DNA from: Cylindrobasidium torrendii FP15055 ss-10
Taxonomy: Eukaryota > Basidiomycota > Agaricomycetes > Agaricales > Physalacriaceae
Reading direction: 5' to 3'
DNA: 64,000 nucleotides
Assembly (NCBI GenBank): GCA_000934385.1
Contig: KN880518.1
Coordinates: forward strand, 28,497 to 92,496
The number at the start of each line of letters is the position of its first letter. Position 1 is the first letter of the stretch. The notes beneath the pieces were generated by a model. That model did no database searches. It saw nothing but the letters and a program-made list of their open reading frames with translations, and had not been told where the DNA came from. Below, piece after piece: positions 13,386 to 27,666 of this stretch. The translations under genes were made by a program, and so were the position numbers.

Positions 13386-16300
13386 ATGCTCGACCACCTC
13401 GTTCTCATAACATTCATATGTGTGGCACTTGTCTCTGTCCTCTACATTTTCTATTGGAACCGCCTGGTCGCAACACTTTTCAGCCTTCTCATCCGATTCT
13501 TCTCATGGCGCCAGGGTGCTTCAAGAATATGGGTTCACATTGGTGCGTGATTTCGTATACACTCGCCAGATATCCTGAATACGCCAGGCGCCGTTCAAAT
13601 ATCCCTTCTCAGCGGCAGGATATTTCTTCGAGACGTTCGGTACCATTCCAGCAACCAGACTATCCGGATTGTCAAGGTACAGCTCATCTGGCGATATTGG
13701 CTACACACCGTCCTCAGTGACGAGTCCATTGGAACAAACTTCGGCTCGCATGCCCCAGGCCCGGAATGCCGTATGCAAATCCGGTTGGAGGGTGTCGAGT
13801 GCTTCATGTACAACCGCACGGCAGCATTCGACAGCATCGTCTCGCAAATGGCCTCCGCACATCCGGGCACACCGCAGCTACAGCCAAGCAAGAGTCGGCG
13901 CAGTATGGACACACGGCATTCTTTCCAAGACGTACAAGCAGAATACGCTGCGCCCTCATCGCTATCCCATGTCCATAACGCCCTCCGTTTGAGGACGCCT
14001 CTATTTCTGATGCACGCATTCGCATGGTTTCGCCGCCAGCTGCCAAACTTGGATCCCAAGCAACTCATGCCGATTGGCATCGACGTACGCAAGGGCGTAA
14101 TCATCGCTGGCAACCCGTCTACACCAAGTATCCTCGTCACCGAATTCGAGAACGCGACCGGTAATTTTGGCATCACAGCCTCCCGATCCGAATTCGATAT
14201 CCATAAACAACTACTCACGCTTTCCATCGCCAATGTCGTTCTCCGGTTCCTCGAGAATAAGCAGTACGGCGAACCTATGACTACCATCGGGGAGATGATT
14301 CGTGAACGTGCAGAGTCCTATCATACAAAGTCCGCGACCGTGTCATATATTGGCTATCATCGCTTCGGCAAGCTCTGGCGAAAGTTAAAGCTGTACAAAT
14401 TCTTCACCAAGTTCCTCGCCAAGGCTCCTACACCACATCGCACCTTCATGCGCAAAGCGAAGCAAAGTATTGACGAGGATACTCCAATTGGCGTTGATTT
14501 CAGTGCGCTTGAGTATGCAGTCGAACGCAAGATTCTTCAGTCACCCTCTATCGACCTGTGCTACTATGTAGACGTTGCCGGCGAGGTTCCTGCGCTCGAA
14601 TTGCACACGAAGGTGCCAGGGATCGACTCCATTGGCAATGGTGATGCCGGGCCCGAATGGGGAGTGGACATGATTCTGCACGGTGGCTTCATCCGTTATG
14701 GCCCATGGGCTGACCGTCAGAGGTAAGTTCGCCAATTGTCGTAAATATAGATGCCAATTTTTCTTTACAGAGGAGAGCTTCAACGTGCCTTCTTTCCCCC
14801 CACCTACCACGACTCGGAAGTCACGCCGAGGTTGCAGCCGGGAGATTCTCGTTTGTGGACACACTTACGGGTGTTCATCGAATTGCGAGAAGAGACAACC
14901 TTGCAGTTGCCGTTCAAGGAAGCCTCTAAGGTGCGTGAAACCTCATCATCCGCAAATGAACCAGCTAATTTTCTCCCTAGAACTGGCAATGGGATGGCTT
15001 CACCGAGGTTAGAAACCGCCCTAAGCAGCGCGAGTACGCGGTCATTCGTCTCAGCGCCAAAGACAATTCCACCATTAACTACACAATGCCAATGCTTGCA
15101 GGGCCAGCTGGATATGAACCGACGCTTGAGGTTCACATAGACACCATGGAGGTCACATCAAGCCTGAACGACATTCGATTGATCGCTGCCGAGTCGTGTC
15201 GAATTCGGTGCGACTTGCCTTCGCCGCTCAAGTGGAACGCGCCGCGAACCTGGTCGTTTAACATCGCCATGCGCCAGCCAGTGCTCTATCTTCTTCGCGA
15301 CCATATCAATATGTTTGTCGACCTGGCGAAGGATTGGGCGTCGGGCCCTCCACATGACTTTTTTCGCTTTGTGCCCGCAACATACGTGATCAATCTTGAC
15401 TTGCATCGCTACGAATGGAACATGTATGCGAATGACCACAACATTATCGATAAACCGCTGGTTAGAGATGACAATGGTATACACATCAGCGGTAGCAGTT
15501 GCTTTAGTTAACTGGTTTCAGCATTTGTCACTTTGCGTGGTGGAGCTCTTCACCACACAACGGTCATTCCATCGGATGTCTTTAGGCCACTAACAACCGA
15601 AGTCACCTTTAAGATTGACGCTCCAGCTGTATCGGTGAGCGTATCCCTTCCCAAGTGGCACACCAACGCCCAGCACACTCCCGTCGAAGGGCATCATATC
15701 GGATGTCTGGACTTGCAAATGGACGGAGGATATCGTTATTTTGCTACGTTAGCAGAAGACAACACGGAGCAGCTCGAATTGAAGTTTATGGTCGGTTGAC
15801 CAGCTATCACCATGGCATCGCTAATCCCTTGCAGCTGAAGAACGTCGTGTTCAAGGCACTGGGCTGGTCTATCCGATATTTCATGCTCGTCCGAGAGAAT
15901 TACTTCGGCTCATTCACACACTTCTCAACCTTGTATGAGTATCTCGAGCGACGTAATCGTGGTCTGCCGCCTGGTGATCCCGACCTGGACAAATACCGGC
16001 CTGGGACGGTGAGCATATTTCTTCATGCCTGACGACATTTGCTAACTGGTATAGACTAACATGATGCAAGTCGTACTCAAGTTACAAGTCCTTACCGCTT
16101 CGATCATACTCCCTGCTGCCTTGACTGGTTATGAACGGCCCTTCGAACCGGCAAAGAATGGGCGCATTGACGACTGCAACATCGGGCATTGCCTGAGCCT
16201 TGACCTGCCTGAGCTCCAAGTCTATCTGCGTATACATGATTATTTCATGGACCTTTCCATCAACGTCGCAACCGTCACTGGTCATATCTTGAATGAGTGT

Positions 16301-19300
16301 CCGACAAAGGTCCCTCAATCGCTGTGTCAGCCGAAAACACGGCCGCTCGTGGTCATTGATGGTATTTCTTAACGTCGTTTTCGCAGAAACAACGCTCATT
16401 CCATCCTAGGTATAGATATCACGGCGAATAGGATGTTTGGGCCCTTGCCGAGGACGGTCACGTACATATGCATATGGGAAATCAAGATTGGTGGAGTCAA
16501 GGCCTCGGTATCTGCCCAGCAGTCTGTATTAGCTATGTCGGCATTGAACGCGTTCAAAATCAACTTCGCGGATGTTGCCAACGCCCCAGCAGCAGAGTAT
16601 GACCTCCCAACATACCCTGATAGTGCGTGTTCCGCTCAAATGAACGGCATTTCAGCTAATTCATCAACCCATTGGATAGTTACATTTGTGAAAATCTCTC
16701 TCGAATGTTTGGACGTCGTGTGGAAGGTGGACGGAGCGGCTCTGCATTTTTCCATTCCGAAGGGATTGAGGATGGACAACAACAACATTGGCGGAAGGTT
16801 CCACCGGTCTTTGACGAGTGTGCGCATCCCAGAAGTGGGTCTGACGGTGCTTGCCAATCCCTCATCGAGGCATAATCGATGGCTTGAGGCCGCGTCCTTC
16901 GTTGCAGATGTAGATGTCGACATCTACACATCGCCGCCAAATTGGAGAGAATTGGCAGAAGATCAACTGGCCTACGTGATGGAACAGGATGCGGCGACCA
17001 ACAGGGCATCAGAGATGTTTAATGCGCTCTGGACAGGCAAGATGGGCCCTCGCAGTGCGTGGTTTTCTGGTCTTCGGAGGTATATGCTAAGAGTGATGAC
17101 ATAGATTCATCCGTGCATGCAAGTGGTGTCTATGTACCACAACCACTCCCTGCACAAGCCAGTCGCCCCTCAATAGTTCGTGATCGTGGTACGCAAGACA
17201 TGCCCAAGATCCCCCTGCACAAGGGATTGCAGTCTGATTCTGATGACGACCGGATCCGGCCAAACTTTGATCAGGATGCAAGGGTGGCATGGACGCGCGC
17301 GAATGCGAGTGTCATTTCTCCTGTGAAGGAAGAAGACATCGACGATGACTTCGAACTGAGCGGCAGCGATGAGAGCGACGATGAAGACCTGACCGACGGG
17401 TATGTGTCGGATTCGAGTGTATGGTCTGACGTTGGTCCGTTTTGGCATAACTCAGAGGAGCAGCGACGTGCTAACTCACTTTACAGAAAAGTCTATTGTG
17501 GACCGCGATGTCCTTCATTACAGTAGGTTTACGCGGCATTACGGAGGGCGCTCTGTCTCCGATCCGGCATTATGGAGCGTCAGTCCGTTCTTCCTCATGA
17601 AGGTATGGTTGAATCTATTGAAATGGAGGTCACTTTATCTTTGGTGCAGGATTACAAGTTTGCAACTCTGGGAGAATCAAAATCTGGAGGCCTTTCCACA
17701 CGACCGTATGATCTACTCCCGGACAACAACATCGAAGTCACGGTCTTCAAAGTCATGGCCCGCAAGACTGTCAATGTTCACCTCACCCCATTGGCATTGC
17801 CTGTCTTGACGAAGTTGCAAGAGGATGTCGAAAGCATAGTGCGCTTAATTCCAATGCAATCTAAGGCGACCAACTTATTGTATCTCGCAGTCGCTGACGC
17901 CAGAGTTGACGGTGGACGCATTCTTGGCAAATTATCTATCAAATCTCCCAACCGCAAGAAAAACGTCAAAAAATGCGAGCTTCATCGACCTAGATTTGGC
18001 ATCGTTGCGTCTACACTTCCCACAGCGCCTGGGGCCCGATTCAGAGGCCACGGGACTGTGTGACGCCTTTGTTTTTGGGGCTCATGCGACTATGGCGCTG
18101 CAAAAGGGTCTTCACACGTTAACAGCGTCGGTTTCTGGTGCAGGAGTCCATTTTCGAGTTGTAGGCGACTTGCAAAGAAATTCAGGCGAGTCTCTCTTGG
18201 CTATCGATCTGGGCAGCCTGTCGGCTCGGTTGCATCAATCGACAATAACCTTGGATGTTGGCTCATTCTCGGTTGATGTTGATCACGCACTACCTGAACA
18301 CATTATCGGGTTCGCCGAGGCTGTAGATGCGCATGCACAAGAGATCATGTCAGTGGTTAAACGCAGCGAACAAGCTTATCTTCAACACAAGATACGTATT
18401 GTACGGGGCATTTTAACGTCTTGCGGGGACGACACAATTGTTGACCCTCTGTCCGCTGTACAACCATCCTATTTGGTCCAAAGTGGTACACCCCAGCAAC
18501 TGCGCACCGACTCCACATTTCGCTTTCTCTATCACCTCCGAGACTGCTTGTGGGACATCAAGGATTGGGACGACGAGTTTGCAGACGATGCTAGCTTAGA
18601 TGTCCTGGCACCTTTACTCAAGAAGCGGCTACAAGCCCTCGATCCAGACATGTACCACGACGGGCGTATCGGAATCTTGGAGCCAATATTCCCAGGCCTT
18701 CGTGATTATACCCTCTTTCCCAATCTTCCCGACGTCGGAAGCCACTTGTCGTCGTTGACACTTTTCCTGCGAGACTTCGCTCTACGAGTTGTTGATCCAG
18801 CTTCCGGGCCAGCCAGTTCAGCAAGATTGAAGGATGTACATATCGGCGGCCGGTCCCGTTTGCTCGACATGCGGGGCGATATATCTCCTCACGATAGTCG
18901 ACCCTCAATGGATGAGGATATTATGGAGTCTGTAAAAGTCATTTCGGCAACAATCACTCTGGAATGGCTCAATGCCGTTGTGTATCCACATCTTATGGGT
19001 TTTGCCCAGAACATCCTTCGGTCGCATCGGTCGGTGTTGGCTTCCCCTCGACTACATGAACATCGCCCAGAAACGTCGGAAAGCGCGCCACATGCGTCCA
19101 GACGTGTAATGGCGACGCGGCTCGACATTTCGACTTCCCTCAAGATGATACGAGTGCAAGCAATTGCTGCCAATCTCATGTTTGAACTCGGGCTGGAGAA
19201 TGTACGACATACGTCAAACGCACTTCTCGGACCACACAAAAAGCCCAGCGCAAACAATGCTCTTCTCTTCGATGCTGTCTTCTTGCGTGCACGATCACCG

Positions 19301-22300
19301 ACTTATGAAGCATCACATTCCGGAGATGATGTCCTAGCGTCGCTTGACTGCCAAGGAGGCCGTTTTCATGCTCTGGGCTTGGTAGATCGGATGCAGGGAG
19401 ACAAATTTCGCATCGCATTCGACATTCGGCGACTCGGGTTTAGCGTCCCAAGGAGTGCCCTGAGGCTGTACCGGTTTTTCCAGGATTGGCACAACGACTT
19501 CGTCCCAGGTATGCGGAGTGCGTTGAAGGAGCTCGTTGGAGAAATCAAGCAGGCTCAAGACCCAGCTAGCCTTCCACGGTCGAAGTCCAAAGAAGGCGCG
19601 AAGGCGGCTGTTCAGCCAAACATCCTTGTCAATGGACATTTTGGATCTCTGGGTATCCTCCTTCAGGTCATGCATGGTACATGGGCATCCTGGGACATCC
19701 GAAGCATTACCGTCCACGGGCAAACATGCCCTCAGCATCAACTATTTGGTGTCCAGGCCTCGACGCAGACATTCTCCGTCTTTCCAAAGCCCACTGTTGC
19801 TGATGTTTCCTCGAGTGCCAAGGTCAAGTTCGAGCTCCCACCGGTATCTGTCAGTGGCAGAATGGACGATGGCATCATCAAAGGTGTCGCCCTCATCGAG
19901 TTCCTCGACCTCAAGGTCAAACCTTCGCATTGGGATACACTTATGACAGTGCAACAGAAGTTTGGGCAGGACTTCAACGACTTCTTATCATTGATTCGAG
20001 AGACGAGGCTCAAGCAATCAAGTCCCGAAAGCCCGCGGAAGATCTCGCCCAAACCAAAGCCGCCTCCCAAGATGCGGGTGTCACTGAAGATAGAAGGCTT
20101 CAGAATCGGACTGGAAGGACCATCCGCGACTGTATATCTGGAATGCTTGAATATCACCGGAGGGGTCGACACAAGAACGAATAAGCAGTGGTTTGTGACC
20201 CTATCAGACCTTGCGCTGTCGCTCGCCCCTCGGGCGGCGGAAACTGTTCATCGCAAATCATTCAGTCGGCAGGCTCGATCCGCTTTCGTTGTCCTTGATT
20301 TCAAGATTCATTCCAAAGGCGACGCCGACGAGTCTGGGGATACCCTCTCTGTCAATGTCACCAAGATACATGCGGTTATGCAGCCTAGTTCCATCGGCTT
20401 AGTCGGCGACTTTATCGACGACATGCAGGTGCGTTACAACTGAATACCGGCCGATGTGGTATTGATTCTTCCATGTAGTCAGAGATTCTTGTCCGCCGTG
20501 AGCAACGAGCGCATGAGCTAGCAGCCTTCAAGGAGAAGACCCAGCAGATCTTTGCCAGTTTCGAGATCAAAATGCCGAAGGCTGAAATGCCAGAAGCTGT
20601 GGCAACATCCTTTCTCGGGAACTACAGCGTTGATTTGACAGTCACGAACGTCGGCGTAGCATTCCCACTGACACATGACAATCAGCTCAATCTCACCAAG
20701 TATGGCAGTCATGATAGCCATTCAGTCCGCGCATTCTTGTTCTCGATTAGCTCCATCCAGTTTGGGACTGTGCGCGGTGTCACTGGAGAGGCGGTCATGA
20801 AAGGCTTCTCTTTCCAGTTTGTTCATAGGTATAGACTACAGCCCCTTACGCCTAGTGTAGCTAACCATTGCCCAGATTCAAACAGTCGGTCGCCAGTGAT
20901 TTCTCAGGAGACCTACATTCAACACGTAACCGGTTGGTATACCCCGAAATGACAGCGTCGATGCGGTCGATTAGCTCTCCAACCTCTCGAAAGATCCTTA
21001 TGAACGCCAACGTGAGCGGCTTCATGCTGGATATCGACTCAACCATCCCCGACTATGTCTTTTCCCTCATTGATGTTTACCGTCGTGGCAAGGAAAGAAT
21101 GTCCCAACTAGCTCAGACGAAGCCACCATCGACTCCCCAAGATCTGCAACGGCCAGTCACGCCAGAGCCCACGAGAGAACGTCCGAAAGGCATGATCCCG
21201 ACATCGATATTCTGTGGCTCCCTTTCATTTCTTAGTGGGAAGGTCCGTATGTACAGCGCGTCCGCTTCGCAGAAATCAAGGCGTGGGCCAATTCTTGATC
21301 CAACGGACGAACAAGTTACGGGCGCTGGTGGAGAAATCTTCCGTTTACCGGGCGTCTCAGTCTGGATGGAATACCGTGCTACCCCGGCTTCGCACAAGTA
21401 TGGGGAGAGCGAGAAGGAAGGAGAGGCGTCACTGCTCATGTTCAAAAGTACAGTCCACTCCAGCCAAAACACACTCTCTCCGACTTTGCTTCCATTCATC
21501 ACGGAGGTGGTCAATCGGGTTGAACGCCGGATGCGTGCTGGCAGCGGTTCTGGTGCCCAGCTCACACATCTTGTTCCGCCTACGCCTCTCGTCGAGCCAT
21601 CTAATTTGACACCGACTTTGCCATCGGAATCATCGCACCTGCAATTGACCCACTCGGACCCCAATACAGGCAGCATGCGAGTCAGCTTCAGCCTGCGCAT
21701 CGACAAATCCAGGCTTGAATTAACTTGCAAACCCGATGTTAACGTTGTCGCTGCCGTGCAATGGGAGAGCGGAGGATTCATGCTCAATGCATCACCGGGT
21801 GCACGCAATGTTTCTTTCACGGGGAGTGTCGGTGGACTTACAGTCGGTTTGCGCCATGGCTTCTTGAGCGAGGACTGTGTCAACGTCGACGCCCGCAATC
21901 TGGTGTTTATTGTCGATTTTTCCAAGGTCGAACCGGATGACGGTCCGCCCGTCAGCACTGTTTCTGTCGTTTTGGACACAGAGTTCTGGGGTGGGGTGCA
22001 TTTCTCTCGTCTCCAAGATGTCTTGTGCTTCAAGGCAGTCTGGCTGGACCGCATCCCCGTATTCGGTCAGTCTACGTCAGTGCTGAAGCCGGCCGCAAAG
22101 CCAACTACCCCGGAGGCGTCCATTGTCGTACACCCTCTGCCACCCGAGCCACAGCAATATTCGACAATCCTCCTAATCCGGATTCGTCACATCAAACTCG
22201 ACGTAGACCTCGGCCAGTCCATTAGTGTGGTTGTTTGTGACATTAAAGATGCTGTCCTTCGCACCCAACTCACGGAGGCTCACCATAACCTATCTTTTTC

Positions 22301-23883
22301 TGTTGCGGATGTATCTCTTACTGCGCGTGGCAACGTTGCTGGCAAGGTGCACGTTCCAGACTGTGTCTTTCAGACAGTACGGCGCATCGAACATGTAGAT
22401 GGAGAATCGTACGGGAGGATGCTGGAGTTACGCATGATGAACGGGCCATTTGTGGCATCTTTGGAATCTGAACATCAGAAGTTGCTCCAGTACCGGTATG
22501 CCCGCACAATTTTTCTCAAGCTTCGTTTTACTCATTCGCCTTCGCAGAGCGGGGTCGCTCAACGTAGAAATATACGATGACTGGTCCAGAATTTCAGATA
22601 CGCAGAGCACCGGGAACCAACCTCTGCAGCTTTCCTTCACCATCTTTGGACCCGAGATCGTTGCCGCCGTAACGATTGGCACGATCCCTCAAGTGCTCTC
22701 CTACGTCAACAAGTTCAAAGCCAACCTAGAGCTGCAAAAGGAGGGAGCCCGCCGCGAGTCAGAGACCTTTCGTGCTACTCAGGTTCCCAAGCCCGACCAT
22801 CCGCTTTCAACTGTTGCAGAGGCCATGATATATTCAGCTCGCGATCGCATCAAGGTGGAGAACAACTTCCTGTATACCATCCTACAGAGCACGAGTCTCA
22901 GGCTTAATCTGCTTCGACTTATCGTGTTCCCGCGCAGTATGAACGATGTCGAAGCTGCACAGTTCATTGGCCGCGACATCCGTGCTCGGTTGAATCGCCA
23001 CCTTGAGTCGAAGAAGCCGTCTCAGCGCGATATCCACTTGTCGTTCACCCAGATGACCATATCTCGTCTGTCGCAACTTGGACATACGGCTTCTGCTCTT
23101 TCTGACAATCAGGAGTGGCTCAAAATCTTGATGAAGGGGGCTTCCGAGGCGACAATCATTGGGCTTCCGGCGATGCACATGCATATGCTCAGCGAGGAGC
23201 TATTCGAAGATGGCCACGTTGTTCTCTCTTACGATTTTGAGAGCCGGTTCTTAAGGAACGAAACAAAGAAGACCTACGATGATATTTATATTGCGCTTAA
23301 CGTCAGCTTGTATTCGTGGCTGGCTGTGCTACGCAAGACTCTGACGAGGGATTTGGACCAAGTCAAGGCCACATCGGATTGGCGAACCACACTGGCGACC
23401 TCAGCAAATGTCCCCACGCTGCGCCGGAAAGGCCCTGATGTTTTGAACCAACTTGAATCTGCACGTTCGAACCTGCCTCCTAGCAAAACCGGATCGATGA
23501 CTCCAACAACGGCCACAGACCCATCCCAGTCCGGACCCGCCCCTCTGTCGTTCACATTAAGCGGCAACGATGGCATCCCGATGCCAGCTTCCGACATGGT
23601 AGGGGAGGACAATGACATTCTCGGGCACATGCCGCCCAGTCCCAAGCCTGGTGTCATCTATCGCCCTCGGCGTCGCCATATCGAGAGGTTGAACATGCGA
23701 CAGCTTGGCGAGGCCACACCGAATGTCATGCATCCATTCTTCATGAAGAAGGCTGGTTTCAGCTTAGAAGACTCGCTCCCTCAGTACGTGAACGATTATG
23801 CTACGACGCCCTTGGAGGAGATCATGGAGATTTTGTTGAAGTTGTACAGCAAGCAGTTGTTGGACGGGCAGCGTCGGAGCTGA
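13386..23883 (+). CDS. CSF1: Csf1, bridge-like lipid transfer protein (BLTP1 family)
   Basis: A giant gene encoding roughly 3,100 residues. The ATG at 13386 begins an N-terminal membrane segment (LVLITFICVALVSVLYIFYW) that should anchor it in the ER. After a 44-nt intron (13544-13587) comes the family N-terminal block with LSGRIFLRDVRYHSSNQTIR followed by LIWRYWL. Further hallmarks are RFVPATYVINLDLHRYE followed by YANDHNIIDKPL (about 15370-15460). Long exons run 17906-20443, 20868-22580 and 22450-23883, the last ending at TGA 23881-23883. Csf1/BLTP1 (Tweek, KIAA1109) forms a repeating beta-groove rod that moves lipids between ER and partner membranes; in yeast it supports lipid supply for GPI-anchor synthesis and cold growth. 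An acidic low-complexity stretch lies at about 17320-17450. Length matches yeast Csf1 (about 2,950). Small introns between exons are approximate. Confidence 0.9.
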
Positions 23884-24187
23884 TGAGACTATAACGGGAC
23901 TAATGCTACGTGTTATGTATATCATGGTTATAATTTGTAAATTATACGGAATATTTATCGTATATAAGCTCATATTTTCCCCTTACTTTTTGCATAGTGA
24001 AGCATCGCTGAGGCAATATTCGAGGATTTGCAAGCATCAAAGTGTATATAGTGTTATGACGGCGTTCTAGACGACAAGACGTAACTTAAAATTCCCATGA
24101 TTCAACAGTGCGAGATATGCTCAGTTGTAAACGTTAAATAGTAGAATTGATCAAATTTGAAGTCGCGTGCACAAGGGGCCGCATACA

Positions 24188-25448
24188 TTACTGGCTCAAC
24201 GAGACTACAACCTTCCCAACATGCTTCTGTGACTGGAGATAATCGAACGCCTCAATCACTTGGTCGAATCCAAACACCTTGTCCACGACAGGACGCGTTT
24301 TCTCTGGGTTGGCTTCGATGAGCCGGTTCATGTCCTTGAATCTATAGGGAGATCAGTCTCAGGTTTTAACAATTACTAGGTGCGCACTTTTCGACGGAAC
24401 CGACTGTGATGCCTCTCAGTATCGCGCCCTTCCTAATGACCGACCGAAGTATGTTCTCTCCTGCTCCTGACGCCAATGCACCAATAATGCTAATTTGGCC
24501 TGCCATCTTGACGGCTTTGAGACTCTGGATAATCGACCCGCCTGTAACCTCCAAAATATGGTCGACACCTTTGCCGCTTGTGAGCGCCAGAACCTCGTCC
24601 TCCCATGCAGGTGTTGTGGTGTAATTGATGCCATGCGTCGCACCAAGTTTCTTTGCATATGCCAGTTTGGCGTCGGAAGACGACGTGACGATAACAGTGG
24701 CACCAGAGGCGACGGCGAATTGAAGCCCAAATCTATGCACGACGGTCATCAGTATTCTTGATAGTTAAGCGTTGGTGTTCGACGTACATAGAGACTCCAC
24801 CAGTACCCATCACCAGCACCGTGTCGCCCGCCTTGAGCGGTCTGCGACCGCCGGTAAGGCCATTGTAGGCGGTCACGGCAGCACAAGGAAGAGTAGAGGC
24901 CTCCTCGTATGAAAGATGAGCGGGTATCGAGACCAAGGCCTGCACAACTTGTTTGAACACGCTCGAGACTTGTGTGAAATAAGTACGGACCTCGGGCTTG
25001 TATGTCTTGTAATCCGTCAAAACGCCATGCGAGTTTCCTCCCTGTGCGTACTGCCAGAAATCATCCTCAGGGTCCCCAGAAAGATACGAAGTGGAGAAGT
25101 TGGCGCAAACGCGGTCTCCAAGCTTGAAGGGTCCGTTGAGGATGTCGTCCCCGAGGCCGACGATTTCACCAGCCATATCAGAACCGGGGATAAGGTCGGC
25201 TGGGAGGGTGCTTGGGGGATAGGCACCCTTTGCGATGGAGAGGTCGCGGTGCTGCAGGGAGACAGCATGAATCTTAACAAGAACTTCGCTGGATTTGGGT
25301 GTCGGCACGGGTACCGTGCGTTGCTTGAGTTGGCTCCATCCCTGCCCAATCTGTGAAACCTCATGTGAGTGGGTGTACGATGGAGGGACATCGATGCACG
25401 GACGACAGGGTAGTAAAATTGACGTGCTGAAGTAGAGATGGTAGACAT
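24188..25448 (-). CDS. Medium-chain (MDR) NAD(P)-dependent alcohol dehydrogenase-like protein, copy 1
   Basis: Exon 1 starts at the ATG at 25448 ([18 protein letters not shown]); splicing leads to IGQGWSQLKQRTVPVPTPKS. The GroES-like half carries KIHAVSLQHRDL and PGSDMAGEIVGLGD. The Rossmann half carries VLVMGTGGVS and, after an intron, [20 protein letters not shown] followed by [13 protein letters not shown]. The C-terminus KHVGKVVVSLSQ ends with TAA at 24188-24190. The classical catalytic-zinc Cys-His set of yeast ADH is not evident, so it fits the zinc-independent oxidoreductase branch of the MDR superfamily; the substrate cannot be told. A close paralogue lies at 43131-44427 with the same N-terminal residue pattern, indicating duplication within the window. 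Confidence 0.85.
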
Positions 25449-25769
25449 GGCTCTGGATGACAGAAAGGACATGGGATGGGTTGAATATGGAGGGTCCTGC
25501 GTGTTATATAGCCTCGGACTGAATGGCACAATGCCACTAACAAGGATAAATGGATATGCTGACTGTGAGAAATGTGAGTGCTCTGATTCTGGTTTAAGTG
25601 TGTCAGCGTGTTCTTTACCTCAGCGATACGCTGACAAATACTGGGCATGTTTTGGTGCGACCGCTGCTCAAACAACCCGACGAGTGAGTGCGTTTGCAAC
25701 GGCAACGGTGGCTGACATGAAACTTATGATAGATTTCATTTGTTTTCAAGTTCGAAGGGCAATGTAATC

Positions 25770-26502
25770 TCATGCCAAACATGGCTTATTTCTAAGCCAG
25801 TCTAGAGAGATATTAGAGTACAAACATAAAGCTGGTCAGGGTGCGCACCTATTCTGACATCCTCTAAATGATCATCAAAGTCTCCCAACTTCTCCTGCCT
25901 CTTTTCGTCGCGAACCAGTGTCCGTGCACGCTCGGGTAGTTCTGCAGCCACATTTATCGCTCCTGGGCTTTGCTTCCATGAACTACCTTGGGAGGTGTAC
26001 GCCTAAATCGCAGTAAGCCACAAAGGTTCTCGCTGTGACGCGGGGGGTGCATACAATCAATCCATGACCAGTTGTACCCAACTCATTTCCGTCTATCTGC
26101 ACTTGCGAGTCAGTAAAGAGTGCACATATTGGGGTGCAGCGCACCATGATAGCAACAGCCTTCGGACCAATCTTCGCAGCAATACGCTCGCCGACGCCTG
26201 ACAGAACCACGTCTCCCAGACGCGAGCTTGCTTCATAGTATCCCACTAGCTTCAGTCCTTGGCCTTCTGCGTGCCTCGTAGCCTAGACTCGATGAGAAAT
26301 CTGCGTTGCGATTTTCTGCACAACACACCAAATCCAATCCAATTTCCATCATCGGGCTAAGATTCGTCCAGTGGTGTAGCAATGGTATCGCGTCAAATAT
26401 CGCATCGTCCGTGCCAATAAGAACGCCGTTTACTGTAGCATGCGGATGCTTCGCGGCATGGAAGAACAACTTCAAATACGCCGCGTCAGAGAAGGTATAC
26501 AT
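25770..26502 (-). CDS. EMC8: ER membrane protein complex subunit 8/9 (EMC8)
   Basis: ATG at 26502: MYTFSDAAYLKLFFHAAKHP, followed by VNGVLIGTD, the MPN-like fold shared by EMC8/EMC9 (UPF0172). Later exons read GLKLVGYYEASSRLGD, GERIAAKIGPKAVAIMV, DGNELGTTGHGL, then AINVAAELPERARTLVRDEK and LGDFDDHLEDVRIDW, ending with TGA 25770-25772 after a 3' intron. EMC8 is a cytosolic subunit of the EMC, which inserts tail-anchored and multipass proteins into the ER membrane; the catalytic JAMM metal motif of true MPN+ proteases is absent, as is usual here. Several short introns were placed by eye and the internal splice around 26270 is the least certain. Confidence 0.85.
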
Positions 26503-26667
26503 TGAGGTCGTGGTGGAGGACAGTGAGAACCCTAACCTTACCTGATTCCCCGCATTGTCTGGCCGATCGCGAACTTTCAAGCAAGAACTCAAGTTCACAT
26601 AAATCAAGCGCCGAGAAATTTCGACTTGTGTAACCTCTGTTATGCTAGTACATGCTTTTATACGTTT

Positions 26668-27666
26668 TCACATAGTGATAACAATTTTACCACCTGCCTT
26701 CCCGGCTTCCATCACTCTGTGCGCCTCCACAATGTCGACGAGTTTGAACACCTTCCCTATGGCCAATTTCAACTCCCCCTTGGTTATCTGCTTAAGGATA
26801 TCCGCTAATGGCGTCTGTCGTAGTTCAGCGACGCCGCCCGAGTAAACGGTAAGATAAACTCCCGTAGGGATATACTCCATCGGGTTCAAGTTGTCCAGGG
26901 TCCATCGATTTCCTGCAATTCCTGTCACGCAAACCACGCCTCCCAGTTTCGCGCAAGCAAGCGAGTCTTTGAGAGTCACCACTCCCACGAGCTCCAGGAC
27001 CTTGTCAATCCCTTCAGGGTACCTTTCACGCACCCTGCCTTCAATGGCACCTGTATCAATGATAACCTCATCTGCGCCGTTTTCCTTCAACATCTCCACG
27101 CTCTCCGCGTTTCTTGTCGTCGCGACTATCCGAACGCCATGACTCTTGGCAAGACTGGCTGCAGCCAGTCCCACAGACGTCGTACCGCCGCGGATGAGCA
27201 AAGTCTCTCCAGCCTTGATCTGCAGCGACTTGAATAGCGACCCCCACGCCGTCTGCATCATCTCTGGTAGAGCCCCAAGAATCTTCCAGTCTACGCCGTC
27301 CTCCTCCAGCCCTTCCAATTGAACGATTTGAGATATCGGCGCGCAGACGTACTCTGCATAACCACCGTCCCACTCACGCCCCATTCCGCCCATGGCAGTT
27401 GCTACAACGGCGCCGATGGGGAATTCATGTGAAGGACATGCAGCGACAACGCCTACGGCCTCGATGCCCAAGATCCGCGGGAAGGTAACCGAAGGCGAAT
27501 GGCCCTGCCGTGTGAACATTTCCGAGCGGTTCAACCCACACGCCTTGACGCGGATGAGCACTTCGCCTTTGTGCGGTGTCGGACGCGGAAAATCTGTCCT
27601 GATTTGAAGGTTTTCGGGGGGCCCAGGCTCGTCAAGTACTACAGCCTTCATGGTAGTGACGGTCAT
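26668..27666 (-). CDS. Quinone oxidoreductase-like MDR protein
   Basis: An intronless 332-residue protein beginning [18 protein letters not shown] at the ATG at 27666. An open frame extends 39 codons further upstream, but the conserved N-terminus begins here. It shows [15 protein letters not shown] and GIEAVGVVA in the catalytic half, then [20 protein letters not shown], the NAD(P)H-binding loop of zeta-crystallin/quinone oxidoreductases, and [15 protein letters not shown]. The C-terminus reads [12 protein letters not shown]. No structural or catalytic zinc ligands are visible. Expected activity is NADPH-dependent reduction of quinones or enones in the cytosol; the true substrate is unknown. 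It sits between EMC8 and the esterase on the same strand, a proximity with no evident functional link. Confidence 0.85.
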   Translation of the reverse strand: MTVTTMKAVVLDEPGPPENLQIRTDFPRPTPHKGEVLIRVKACGLNRSEMFTRQGHSPSVTFPRILGIEAVGVVAACPSHEFPIGAVVATAMGGMGREWDGGYAEYVCAPISQIVQLEGLEEDGVDWKILGALPEMMQTAWGSLFKSLQIKAGETLLIRGGTTSVGLAAASLAKSHGVRIVATTRNAESVEMLKENGADEVIIDTGAIEGRVRERYPEGIDKVLELVGVVTLKDSLACAKLGGVVCVTGIAGNRWTLDNLNPMEYIPTGVYLTVYSGGVAELRQTPLADILKQITKGELKLAIGKVFKLVDIVEAHRVMEAGKAGGKIVITM

